This document shows positions 8,718 through 16,741 of a DNA stretch of 64,000 nucleotides, one piece after another. The notes beneath the pieces were generated by a model. It searched no databases, had not been told where the DNA came from, and saw only the letters and a list, made by a program, of their open reading frames with translations. Both the position numbers and the translations under genes were made by a program. How positions within the stretch are numbered: the stretch's first letter is position 1; each line of letters opens with the position of its first letter. The stretch spans positions 46,687 through 110,686 of the forward strand of contig JAWXAZ010000008.1 of assembly GCA_034439755.1 (NCBI GenBank), given 5' to 3'. Source of the DNA: B1 sp034439755. Lineage in GTDB: Bacteria; Bacteroidota; Bacteroidia; UKL13-3.

Positions 8718-9926
8718 TTATTTGTTGACCACTATTTTTTTGGTGACGCAGTGTTGGTTCGAACCGAATAAACTAACAAAATAAAGCCCTGGAGCAAAGT
8801 TTTCTGGGAGAATAAAATAGTTTTTGCCTTGAGATAAATCTTTGGCTTCAAATAAAATTTCACCTGTTAAATTGCTAATTTGCAGCTTGTTAAATACATT
8901 TAAATTCTCGCTTTTAATACAAAAATGATGGTCGATAGGGTTGGGATAAATTTCGAATTCTTTGCCACTTACAAGCTTAGGCAAGCCCGTTAATCCTTCT
9001 TGTGCAAATTCGCATAATGCCATGATGGCCAGCTTACTCATGTTTACAAAATAGGGGATGTGAATGTTTTCAATACTATCCGAAAAACGATGCCAATTGG
9101 GACTAAAGTCATTGTCGTAATCTTCTGTTAAGCCAATGGCCGGAATATCCCTATTCCAAAAAGATTGGTGATCTGTATTGGGTTCACCCGGATTTTTAAC
9201 GAATGATTTAAGTGGTAATTTGTGCTTCCCAATTACATGGTGCAGCCTATCTGCAAAGTCTAAGCTAAGCGGAACGCTTGGAGTCGCATGAATCATGGCC
9301 AATGAATCTTTGTTTCCATCCCATGCAATCATATCGAGGTTAATGACCGTAAGGAGCTCTGGCAAACCAGACCCGCCCGATGGAAAAGCTTTACTACCAA
9401 TGAGTCCGGCTTCTTCCTCATCCCAAAAGGCCAATTGAATGGTATACGGAAAATCAATGTTCCTGAGAACACGAGCGGCTTCGAGCAATGCTGCGCAGCC
9501 ACTGGCATTGTCGTCTGCTCCTTGAAAATTCGAATTTGTTCCACCCACGCAATCATAATGTGCGCAAAGCATAATCGATTTGTTTGGAAATTGGCTGCCC
9601 ACTTTTTCTGCAATTACATTTCTTCCAGTGCTGCTATAATCAATGTTTCGAATGGTAAAACCATAAGATGCACAGGTATTGGCAAGGTAAGTTGCTGCCA
9701 AAGCGTTGCCGCTGTGAAATGCATACCTAGATTTAATAAGTTGCGGATTTCCATTGATTATCACTTCCTTTTTCCCAATCAGTTCTTGCATAAAATTATA
9801 CAAGGAGTCGGTTTTAACCAAAGACAACGCATTGCTGCAATTGCTCCTTTGTGCTATGTTAGTGTTGGTGCACAGTAAGCCAACAATGAGCAAACAAGCA
9901 TAGTTTTTAAATTTACAAAGACGCAT
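8718..9926 (-). CDS. Secreted M28 family zinc metallopeptidase with T9SS sorting domain
   Basis: The 402-residue protein has an N-terminal signal peptide (about 1-25) and an M28 aminopeptidase fold. The co-catalytic zinc residues are visible as AHYDC (His123, with the neighbouring Asp125), GADDNASG (Asp138/139) and the catalytic glutamate pair in FWDEEEAG (168-175). A later DTDHQSFW-like stretch (NTDHQSFWNRDIPAIG) gives the distal His. The last ~75 residues (EIYPNPIDHHFCIK to KKIVVNK) are a type A T9SS sorting domain, so the enzyme is exported to the surface or medium and trims peptides there. It is divergent from the gene at 9962 with 35 bases between starts. Confidence 0.92.
   Translation of the reverse strand: MRLCKFKNYACLLIVGLLCTNTNIAQRSNCSNALSLVKTDSLYNFMQELIGKKEVIINGNPQLIKSRYAFHSGNALAATYLANTCASYGFTIRNIDYSSTGRNVIAEKVGSQFPNKSIMLCAHYDCVGGTNSNFQGADDNASGCAALLEAARVLRNIDFPYTIQLAFWDEEEAGLIGSKAFPSGGSGLPELLTVINLDMIAWDGNKDSLAMIHATPSVPLSLDFADRLHHVIGKHKLPLKSFVKNPGEPNTDHQSFWNRDIPAIGLTEDYDNDFSPNWHRFSDSIENIHIPYFVNMSKLAIMALCEFAQEGLTGLPKLVSGKEFEIYPNPIDHHFCIKSENLNVFNKLQISNLTGEILFEAKDLSQGKNYFILPENFAPGLYFVSLFGSNQHCVTKKIVVNK
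8756..8765 (+). repeat. Interspersed motif copy (GGTTCGAACC), inside the M28 gene
   Basis: The sequence is TTGGTTCGAACCGAA. On the coding strand it encodes Phe-Gly-Ser-Asn-Gln in the sorting domain. Confidence 0.7.
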
Positions 9927-9961
9927 AAAGCAAAGGTAGTTTATTCTTATATTCGCACTTC

Positions 9962-10966
9962 ATGTGCAAGTTAAATAAAAATATTTTCTTCTTACTCTTT
10001 TGCATCCTTGGCCTATCGTTTAACGCTTTGTCGCAATATGCCCCGCAAGCTGGTATTGTTGGCACTACGGCCATTCACAAGGACAGTTCAATAATAAAGA
10101 TATTCGACAATTATGAGGGGCAATCAATAAATAGGGGCTGGCAAAATATTGCCGATACTAGTTTAGGTAAAGCGAGCGTAGGTTCTGTAGATAGCCTTGG
10201 AGATGATCCAAAAAGTTTCATGTTAAGTTTAGGTGATGGAGGAGCAGTTGAGTTTAAATTGCGCACACCAGTTTTAGATGGCCTTGGTCCCGATTTTGTG
10301 ATTTTTGAAAATGGCTTTCCCTTTAGTTCTGATTCCTTTTTCTTGGAATTGGCCTTTGTGGAAGTAAGCGTTGATGGCGAAAAATTTTATCGATTTCCAG
10401 CCTACAGTGAAACAGATACTGCCGTTCAAGTTGGACCGTTTGGCGGGTTAAAAGCGCATCAAATCCACAATTTAGCAGGCAAGTATATTGCGCCTTATGG
10501 CGTTCCTTTTGATTTGAATGATTTAAAAGTCTCCTTAAAGAATGCTTCAATATCTTATATTAGAATTGTGGATGCGGTGGGTAGTATTAACCCCGCATTT
10601 GGGAGTAAGGATGCCAAAGGAAGAATAATTAACGACCCATGGCCAACGCCTTTCCCCTCGAGCGGATTTGACCTAAACGCCATTGGTTTTATCAATTTCC
10701 TTTTAGAATCAGTTAAGGAAGAAGGGAAGGAGCAAGTACTTGTATTTCCAAATCCAGTTAATATAGGTTCAAACCTGGAGGTAATTTTGCCCCAACAATT
10801 TTGCGCTATTTCTATAACAGATATTTATGGTAACGAAGTTTATTCATACGCAGAAGCTAGTATAAGACACCGTTTTTCAGCCAATTTTGGTGAAGGATTG
10901 TATTTCATGAAAGTGACCAATACGCATCAAAAATCCTATATCACGAAAATCATCATTCAACCATGA
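9962..10966 (+). CDS. Secreted surface protein with VIFENGF-type domain and T9SS sorting domain
   Basis: The 334-residue protein has a signal peptide (about 1-24, ending ALS) followed by a ~200-residue domain with the segments SLGDGGAVEF, DFVIFENGF, FVEVSVDG and a late GFDLNAIG. This pattern is known from Bacteroidota cell-surface proteins that often sit in TonB receptor loci such as those for cobalamin. The C-terminal ~75 residues (VFPNPVNIGSNLEVI to KSYITKIIIQP) are a type A T9SS sorting domain. Its TGA stop overlaps the ATG of the CWC gene (ATGA), so the two are translationally coupled. No TonB receptor or cobalamin riboswitch is adjacent, so the ligand is unknown. Confidence 0.8.
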   Translation: MCKLNKNIFFLLFCILGLSFNALSQYAPQAGIVGTTAIHKDSSIIKIFDNYEGQSINRGWQNIADTSLGKASVGSVDSLGDDPKSFMLSLGDGGAVEFKLRTPVLDGLGPDFVIFENGFPFSSDSFFLELAFVEVSVDGEKFYRFPAYSETDTAVQVGPFGGLKAHQIHNLAGKYIAPYGVPFDLNDLKVSLKNASISYIRIVDAVGSINPAFGSKDAKGRIINDPWPTPFPSSGFDLNAIGFINFLLESVKEEGKEQVLVFPNPVNIGSNLEVILPQQFCAISITDIYGNEVYSYAEASIRHRFSANFGEGLYFMKVTNTHQKSYITKIIIQP

Positions 10967-11157
10967 GCATAGAAATTTGCCCTAAATGTTCGCTAGAATT
11001 CGTTTGTAATGTGCAAGAAATAGCCAATTGTGCATGCAGCAAGGTTGGGCTTGAACCGAGGGTATTGAATGAAATAACGAAAGATTATGATAGGTGTTTA
11101 TGCCCGACTTGTTTGCAAGAAATTGCTAAAAAATACGCCATAGATTTGCAAAACTAG
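10963..11157 (+). CDS. Cysteine-rich CWC family protein
   Basis: This 64-residue cytoplasmic protein has the pattern CPKCSLEFVC, then CACS and CLCPTCL, which fits the small Cys-rich CWC family, presumed metal-binding. It has seven cysteines and no signal peptide. It overlaps the preceding surface-protein gene by four bases, so the two are made together. The function of the family is unknown. Confidence 0.8.
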   Translation: MSIEICPKCSLEFVCNVQEIANCACSKVGLEPRVLNEITKDYDRCLCPTCLQEIAKKYAIDLQN

Positions 11158-11239
11158 CTGATGTAAGTTTGACATTAGTGGAAGTTCAATCGATTGGTTT
11201 ATTATATAATTAGAAAATAAAACTTTCAACCTACCTAAA

Positions 11240-14200
11240 TTATGGTTCTATTATAAACTTCCTTGGGTAAAATTGATATTCTGAGGAGCTAGGCAGAATG
11301 AAATAAAGTCCTGGACTTAAATCAATTAAATTTAAAATCTGGAGATTTTCATTAGCCTTGGACTCATAAGCTAGCTGGCCATTTTCATTTAAAACAACGA
11401 TGTGTTCAGGAGTTTGCTTTTTAAAACTAAGGGTAATATAACCGTTCGACGGATTAGGGAATAAATCGTAAGCAATATTCTCGCGTAAAACTTCCTTTAA
11501 TCCCACAAACTTCTCCACCGTTACAAATAAATAATTGGTATCGCCAAAGCATCCAAAGCTATTTTTTTCAAGCATTTTGATAGAGGCTGTGCCAATGTTT
11601 GGAAACTGCATGGTAGCAAAATTTGAGTCTGTTTTTATTAAATTTCCATTGGTCACCCACCAATTATAAGTGCGGTTATAATTTAAAGCACAATGATAGG
11701 TCTGGCTCTTTAATTCGTTCTTAACCAGTATTAAACCATAAATTAAATTAGCAGAAGGCCTCTCATTAAAGCTTAGGGTTTCAAAATTAGAAGTATCGTA
11801 ACAGCCAAAGGCATTCCTTAAAATAACCTGATAATTTCCGCTTTTGTTTGCTGCAAAATTGTTTTGGTTCGAACCGAAAATGTTTTGATTATTTAGGCGC
11901 CATTGGTAAAAGGATTCTTGATTGGCTTCAGATGTTAATTGAATGAAATCGCCGCTGCAGGCATTAGATCCATGTTGATTTAATATTTTGGCTATTGGAT
12001 TTGGGTAGGCAATAATTTGAAGTCCCGTAGAGGTGTCAATACATCCATAATTATTGGTATGTATGGCCTGAACCAAGCCAGTTTTATTGCAGTTAAATTG
12101 ATTTAATGTATCTAAAGTTGGCACGCCATTAATGAGCCAATTTACACGAGTACCCATAATTAAATTAGTTTGAATTAGGGCCTGTGCGCCAGCACAAAAG
12201 CTTGTGGGCGAATTGGTAAAAACGATGGCACTGGGACTAGGGAGTACATTTATATAATTAATGGAAGAATCTTTACATCCTTTGTTATTGGCTAATAACA
12301 ATTTAACTTGATAATACCCAGGTAAATTATATTGTTTTTGAATGGCATTTTGGTTGCTGGTATCGAAATTACTTTCGCCAAGGTGCCACTTTAAATAGGT
12401 GATTGAATCTAGAGGGTTGGCGTTAAAAGTAAAGATGTAGTTATTTCCCTTAACGCATTGGTTTGAGCCATTAAGGGTGAAATTCTTTTGGGAAATAGCA
12501 TTGAAATCTATCCTTACCGAATTTGAGGAATCGGCGTCGCCTCCTGATTTTACTAACCTTTTAATCCAAATGGTATTTGCAGGATAATATTGTGGTTGAA
12601 AAAATGGCTGGTTGGCGGAATTTAGGGCAAGGGTGAAATTTGAATTGGGGCCAACCGTAGAAATGAGCCAAGAATAGGTAAAACTACCCGAACCACCGAT
12701 GGGCGTGGAGCCTGAAACTAAACTGGGATTATTGCCTTTGCACAGTGTTTGATCTCCTATAATGTGGTTGTTGGAGATTGGAATGAGGTTGCCATTTGGG
12801 GTCATAGACACAATAAAGGCATCGTTTGTTCCTCCAATAGAAGGCTGCCAAGAACCAGTTGTAGTAATAAAACTGGTGGATGTTGTTAGTCCGGTAAAAT
12901 AAATATAATTTTGAAGGCCAATTGCCACGTTGTACCCAAAATCTCCGGATAATCCGCCATAATAAGTCGACCAAATAATGAAACCGCTGGTATCAAACTT
13001 TGTAATTAAGGCGTCAAAGCCGCCTTTGTTAGTTAGTTGATGAGTGTTTATGGTCGACATTCCTGTTTCGGAACTTGTAAACCCGCACAGAACGAGGTCT
13101 CCCACCTTATCTTGAATTACCTTATTAGAATAATCATTTCCATTATCGCCAAAATAGGTCGACCAAATCCTTAATCCAGAGGAATCAAACTTGGCCAAGA
13201 ATCCATCGCCTTCGCCTTTATAAACCGATTGGAGGGCGCCCATACTGGCTATATTCAATGCAGATTGGATTGAGCCAGTAAGGTAAACGAATCCAGCTTT
13301 ATCAACCATAACAGATCTGCCGTCTTCATTGCCTTCACCACCAAAATAAGTCCCCCAAATTCGAGTACCATTGGGAGAAAACTTAACTAAAAAAGCGTCG
13401 TCTGAGGTTCCAGAGCCAGATAAAGCAGGCTGGTAAACGTTTAGTGATGCAATTGCATTTGCGGAAGAAGTAAATCCTGCTAGGTAAATATTGCCTAATA
13501 AATCGGAGGTGATGCCATTGGCGTATTCATTTCCTAAACCACCGTAGAAAGTCGACCAAATTAAGCCGCCACTGGCATTAAATTTAGCAAGGAAACCATC
13601 ATTTCCTCCACCATTTGAAGTTTGATAGGCACCCGTTGAGCTAACGCCATAAAGCGAACTGCTATAGCCACTTAAAATGATGTTATTGTTTTCGTCTGAG
13701 GTTATTCCATAACCGTAATCAAACAAATCGCCACCAAAATAGCTCGACCAAATGCGGGTTCCAGCCTGAGATAGTTTTACCACAAATGCATCTGTAACAC
13801 CCCATAACGTATCTTGAAAAGCATTCGAACTTGCTATTCCAGCAACAGAGCCTGTTAGCCCGGCCACAATCACATGACCTTGTTTAGAAATGGAGATATC
13901 ATAACAATAATCGTTGTTTTCGCCACCATAATAAGTAGCCCAACATAACTGGCCATTTTCCAGAAACTTTAGTATAAATCCGTCGTTAAATCCGCCATAA
14001 ACAGATTGAAAAGCACCATTGGTGGCTATGTTTGAGGCAGAGTAAGTATAACCAGTGGTATAAATATTCCCAAGCGTATCGGTGGCAATACTATTGCCAT
14101 TTTCATAATAAGTGCCGCCAAAATAGGTTGCCCAAGGACTAGGGTCCACCACCAATTTCTCGCCATCTTTTTTCTCTGGACAAACCAAGCCAATACTGCC

Positions 14201-14902
14201 ATTTAAAAGCAAGTTAAATTTAACCAAGGTCGATTTTTCCTTTAAATCATTGGTGAGAAAATAGCTGTAGGGGATTTTTTCTGAGATAAGGCCAAGAGGT
14301 GTTTTAATGTTTAAAACATTTCCATCTGAACCAATTTCGAAGGGAGCGCCTAAAACGTCTAGTTGGAAATCTTGTAGCTTAGAACCGGGGTGAGCGATAA
14401 TGTTGTATTTAAATTTTTCTCCAATCACAAACTCTATATCTATGCCTGGGTAAATGTCTTTATAGAGAATCTTGGAATAATGCCGAATAAATACGGCTAA
14501 ATCGCCAGATATTTCGTTATAATAGTTTATATATGAGCTATTTGGTTCAGACCGAATGATTTTTTTATTTGTGTTTGCATCTTTAAATATAAAATCAACA
14601 CGTTGCGATTGAAATTGTGGGTTCGTTTTTGGAAATTGAAAGTGCTTGTTGGTTTTGGGGTTCGAATTAACTTTGCCAATAAGTTTGTTTATTTGGTAGC
14701 TGAAACCTGTTTTAGTGAGCTGAACTTGAAAATTTTCTTGGTTATAAATAAATAAAACATCTGGATTGGGGAGTCTAGATTGGTTCATAACCTGACCACG
14801 ATTTTCAACAAAACCAAATATTGGGCTTGCGAAGGCTTGGTATGAATTTAAAATGCCGAGGCAAAAGCTTAGGAGTAAAATATATTGCTTTGGCAGATTC
14901 AT
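11240..14902 (-). CDS. Giant secreted SBBP-repeat beta-propeller protein with T9SS sorting domain
   Basis: The 1220-residue protein begins with a signal peptide (about 1-25). An N-terminal domain of about 230 residues with the FVENRGQV signature matches the DUF7948 type. There follow about nine SBBP-like propeller repeats with a WxTYFGG core and xGxIYxxGxT half (about residues 255-700). PKD/Ig-like segments then carry paired cysteines, and the chain ends in a type A sorting domain (DLFPNPSNGYITLSF to RKFIIEP). It is most likely a cell-surface or released adhesin-like protein exported by the T9SS. It shares its N-terminal domain with the 1453-residue protein at 37256. There is no clear partner gene. 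Confidence 0.88.
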   Translation of the reverse strand: MNLPKQYILLLSFCLGILNSYQAFASPIFGFVENRGQVMNQSRLPNPDVLFIYNQENFQVQLTKTGFSYQINKLIGKVNSNPKTNKHFQFPKTNPQFQSQRVDFIFKDANTNKKIIRSEPNSSYINYYNEISGDLAVFIRHYSKILYKDIYPGIDIEFVIGEKFKYNIIAHPGSKLQDFQLDVLGAPFEIGSDGNVLNIKTPLGLISEKIPYSYFLTNDLKEKSTLVKFNLLLNGSIGLVCPEKKDGEKLVVDPSPWATYFGGTYYENGNSIATDTLGNIYTTGYTYSASNIATNGAFQSVYGGFNDGFILKFLENGQLCWATYYGGENNDYCYDISISKQGHVIVAGLTGSVAGIASSNAFQDTLWGVTDAFVVKLSQAGTRIWSSYFGGDLFDYGYGITSDENNNIILSGYSSSLYGVSSTGAYQTSNGGGNDGFLAKFNASGGLIWSTFYGGLGNEYANGITSDLLGNIYLAGFTSSANAIASLNVYQPALSGSGTSDDAFLVKFSPNGTRIWGTYFGGEGNEDGRSVMVDKAGFVYLTGSIQSALNIASMGALQSVYKGEGDGFLAKFDSSGLRIWSTYFGDNGNDYSNKVIQDKVGDLVLCGFTSSETGMSTINTHQLTNKGGFDALITKFDTSGFIIWSTYYGGLSGDFGYNVAIGLQNYIYFTGLTTSTSFITTTGSWQPSIGGTNDAFIVSMTPNGNLIPISNNHIIGDQTLCKGNNPSLVSGSTPIGGSGSFTYSWLISTVGPNSNFTLALNSANQPFFQPQYYPANTIWIKRLVKSGGDADSSNSVRIDFNAISQKNFTLNGSNQCVKGNNYIFTFNANPLDSITYLKWHLGESNFDTSNQNAIQKQYNLPGYYQVKLLLANNKGCKDSSINYINVLPSPSAIVFTNSPTSFCAGAQALIQTNLIMGTRVNWLINGVPTLDTLNQFNCNKTGLVQAIHTNNYGCIDTSTGLQIIAYPNPIAKILNQHGSNACSGDFIQLTSEANQESFYQWRLNNQNIFGSNQNNFAANKSGNYQVILRNAFGCYDTSNFETLSFNERPSANLIYGLILVKNELKSQTYHCALNYNRTYNWWVTNGNLIKTDSNFATMQFPNIGTASIKMLEKNSFGCFGDTNYLFVTVEKFVGLKEVLRENIAYDLFPNPSNGYITLSFKKQTPEHIVVLNENGQLAYESKANENLQILNLIDLSPGLYFILPSSSEYQFYPRKFIIEP
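11866..11875 (+). repeat. Interspersed motif copy (GGTTCGAACC), in the SBBP-protein gene
   Basis: The sequence is TTTTGGTTCGAACCGAAAA. The coding strand encodes Phe-Gly-Ser-Asn-Gln, as in the copy at 8756, although the two proteins are not homologous at this point. Confidence 0.7.
14544..14553 (+). repeat. Interspersed motif copy (GGTTCAGACC), in the SBBP-protein gene
   Basis: The sequence is TTTGGTTCAGACCGAAT. The coding strand encodes Arg-Ser-Glu-Pro, a different frame from the copy at 11866 in the same gene. Confidence 0.7.
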
Positions 14903-15120
14903 TGTTTTGGTTGGAGATTAAGACAGAGTAAAGGTACAACTCTGGACGAAACAAAGCAATAAATTTTAAGGCTAATGATTTATCAATGTGTGGATAAGCC
15001 CAGTATTATGCGGTTTATTTCTTCTTTCTTTTTCTCTATAATTAATATTATGTTAAATAGAAATTGAAATAACGCCAGTATTGGTTATTATATTCAGGGT
15101 AATTATAAACTGAACGGACA

Positions 15121-15160
15121 TAAAAAAATCCCCAACGCTACAGGTGTATTGTTGGGGATT
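15121..15160 (-). terminator. Intrinsic terminator of the TPR gene
   Basis: A 10-bp perfect stem, AATCCCCAAC (15127-15136) with GTTGGGGATT (15151-15160), is followed on the minus strand by a run of seven T. It lies about 20 bases past the stop of the TPR gene. Confidence 0.88.
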
Positions 15161-15182
15161 AATTTTACAAAAAAGTTGAATC

Positions 15183-16568
15183 CTATTCGAACAGTTCTCT
15201 CCTCTTTTTAGTTTCCATTGTTTTCTTTTCGTCGTTTAAGTTTGCATAAACTTGTTGGATGCTATACAAAATATCGCGCATGTAAGCATATTTTTCTTTT
15301 TTCTTTTCAGCGGTTTCTTCACCCTTTGCTTCTGCAATTGCAAGTGCTTGATTAAAATACCCTAATGCTGTTGTTAAAATCTCATCCTTTTGTTTTCTCA
15401 ATGGATTATAACGTTTATCATATTCGGCACCTTGTAGATTACTTGGAATTGCATTCATTTTTTCTACAACCTCGGTGGTTTTGTTATTGGTTAATGCGCC
15501 AAGGTTGTAAAATGCATCTATATAATCTGGATTCAATTCCACCACCTTTTTATACTCAATTTCGGCTTTAGAGGCATTTTCTTTGGCGCGTGCTGCTTGT
15601 GCATCGTATTGACTCTGGTAATTGTTAGCTGCCAATGTATAAGTTGCTTTTTTAGCAGGCACCTTTTCTGTTTGTGCTTTTCTTTTTAAGGTTGAAACGG
15701 TATCTCTTAAGTTTTTAGCTTTTTTATTAATATCGTTTGTTAAATTATCATACACACTGCCTCTAACAAATATAAGCGAAGCATCATCAGGATTAATTTC
15801 AATGGCCGAGTTCAATTTATTCAACAATAAATCTTGGCGACCCATGTTCATATAGATATTAAGCTCTTGATTGATTAAATCCTTTTCGCTTGGGTATTTA
15901 GTCCTACCCTGCTCAATAAATTTTAAGGCAGAAGTGGTGTCGGTTTCCTCAAGATATATATTCGACATTTGCATGTAAATTAGGTGATCATTATAATTTA
16001 GATCCATTAATTTCTGCAAATATTGTTTGGCTTTTGCGTTGTCATTTGACTGAACAGCAGAATAAGCCATATATAAATAGATATTCTTTTCTGACAAATT
16101 ATTTTTCTTTAAATCCTCATTTTTATCATAAGGAATTATATCTAAAACAATTTGGTAGTATTTAATGGCATCTTTATAGTTTTTATTCTCATAAGCGCTA
16201 ATACCCTTGTTAAAACACATAAATGCGCTGTTTAATATTGCCTGATCTTTGCAATAATACGCGTAGCGATTTTTAGCATCATTTTCAATGCACTTTTTGC
16301 ATCCATTATAAAAGTTTTCTGCTAAATCGGCATCAACAAGTTTTTCATAAGCGGGATTTCTATAGATGGTATCGAGCACCGCAACATAATAAAACCACGC
16401 TTTGGGATCATTTTTGGTTTCTGAATTTACAATTGCCAATTCAATTGATTTTTTAGCGTCTTCTACCTCGCCATTTCTCAAATAAATTGCGGCACTTTCT
16501 ACATTACTTCTTTGGGCAAATCCTTGGAAACTCAAAAGAGTTAGGACTGCTATCAATAGTCTTTTCAT
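15183..16568 (-). CDS. Secreted/periplasmic tetratricopeptide-repeat protein
   Basis: Read from ATG 16568 the protein has 461 residues and a good signal peptide (MKRLLIAVLTLLSFQGFAQ). A start 13 codons upstream (16607) would bury that signal behind a polar extension, so it is less likely. The mature protein is helical throughout, with TPR-like units (NYKDAIKYYQIVLDI, NAKAKQYLQKLMDLN, DYIDAFYNLGALTNN), and a long charged helix near residues 295-345. It is likely a periplasmic or outer-membrane scaffold, but the partner is unknown. It has its own terminator and is downstream of the M16 protease gene, from which another terminator separates it. Confidence 0.82.
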   Translation of the reverse strand: MKRLLIAVLTLLSFQGFAQRSNVESAAIYLRNGEVEDAKKSIELAIVNSETKNDPKAWFYYVAVLDTIYRNPAYEKLVDADLAENFYNGCKKCIENDAKNRYAYYCKDQAILNSAFMCFNKGISAYENKNYKDAIKYYQIVLDIIPYDKNEDLKKNNLSEKNIYLYMAYSAVQSNDNAKAKQYLQKLMDLNYNDHLIYMQMSNIYLEETDTTSALKFIEQGRTKYPSEKDLINQELNIYMNMGRQDLLLNKLNSAIEINPDDASLIFVRGSVYDNLTNDINKKAKNLRDTVSTLKRKAQTEKVPAKKATYTLAANNYQSQYDAQAARAKENASKAEIEYKKVVELNPDYIDAFYNLGALTNNKTTEVVEKMNAIPSNLQGAEYDKRYNPLRKQKDEILTTALGYFNQALAIAEAKGEETAEKKKEKYAYMRDILYSIQQVYANLNDEKKTMETKKRRELFE

Positions 16569-16690
16569 TAGATGCTGGTTTAAATAGTACTTTACAAACA
16601 TATTCATTTCTTTTTTTAGTTCAAATGCGATTCATCACCTTTTTTAATGCTGATTTAAACTTTTGCGTTAAACTTTCGATATATAGTCAT

Positions 16691-16723
16691 AAAAAAAGAG
16701 CTTCAGGTTTCCCCTGAAGCTCT
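16691..16723 (-). terminator. Intrinsic terminator of the M16 protease gene
   Basis: An 11-bp perfect stem, AGAGCTTCAGG (16697-16707) with CCTGAAGCTCT (16713-16723), has a 5-base loop and is followed on the minus strand by seven T. It lies about 20 bases past the M16 stop codon. Confidence 0.92.
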
Positions 16724-16741
16724 TTTCTGTTTCAAGAATGA

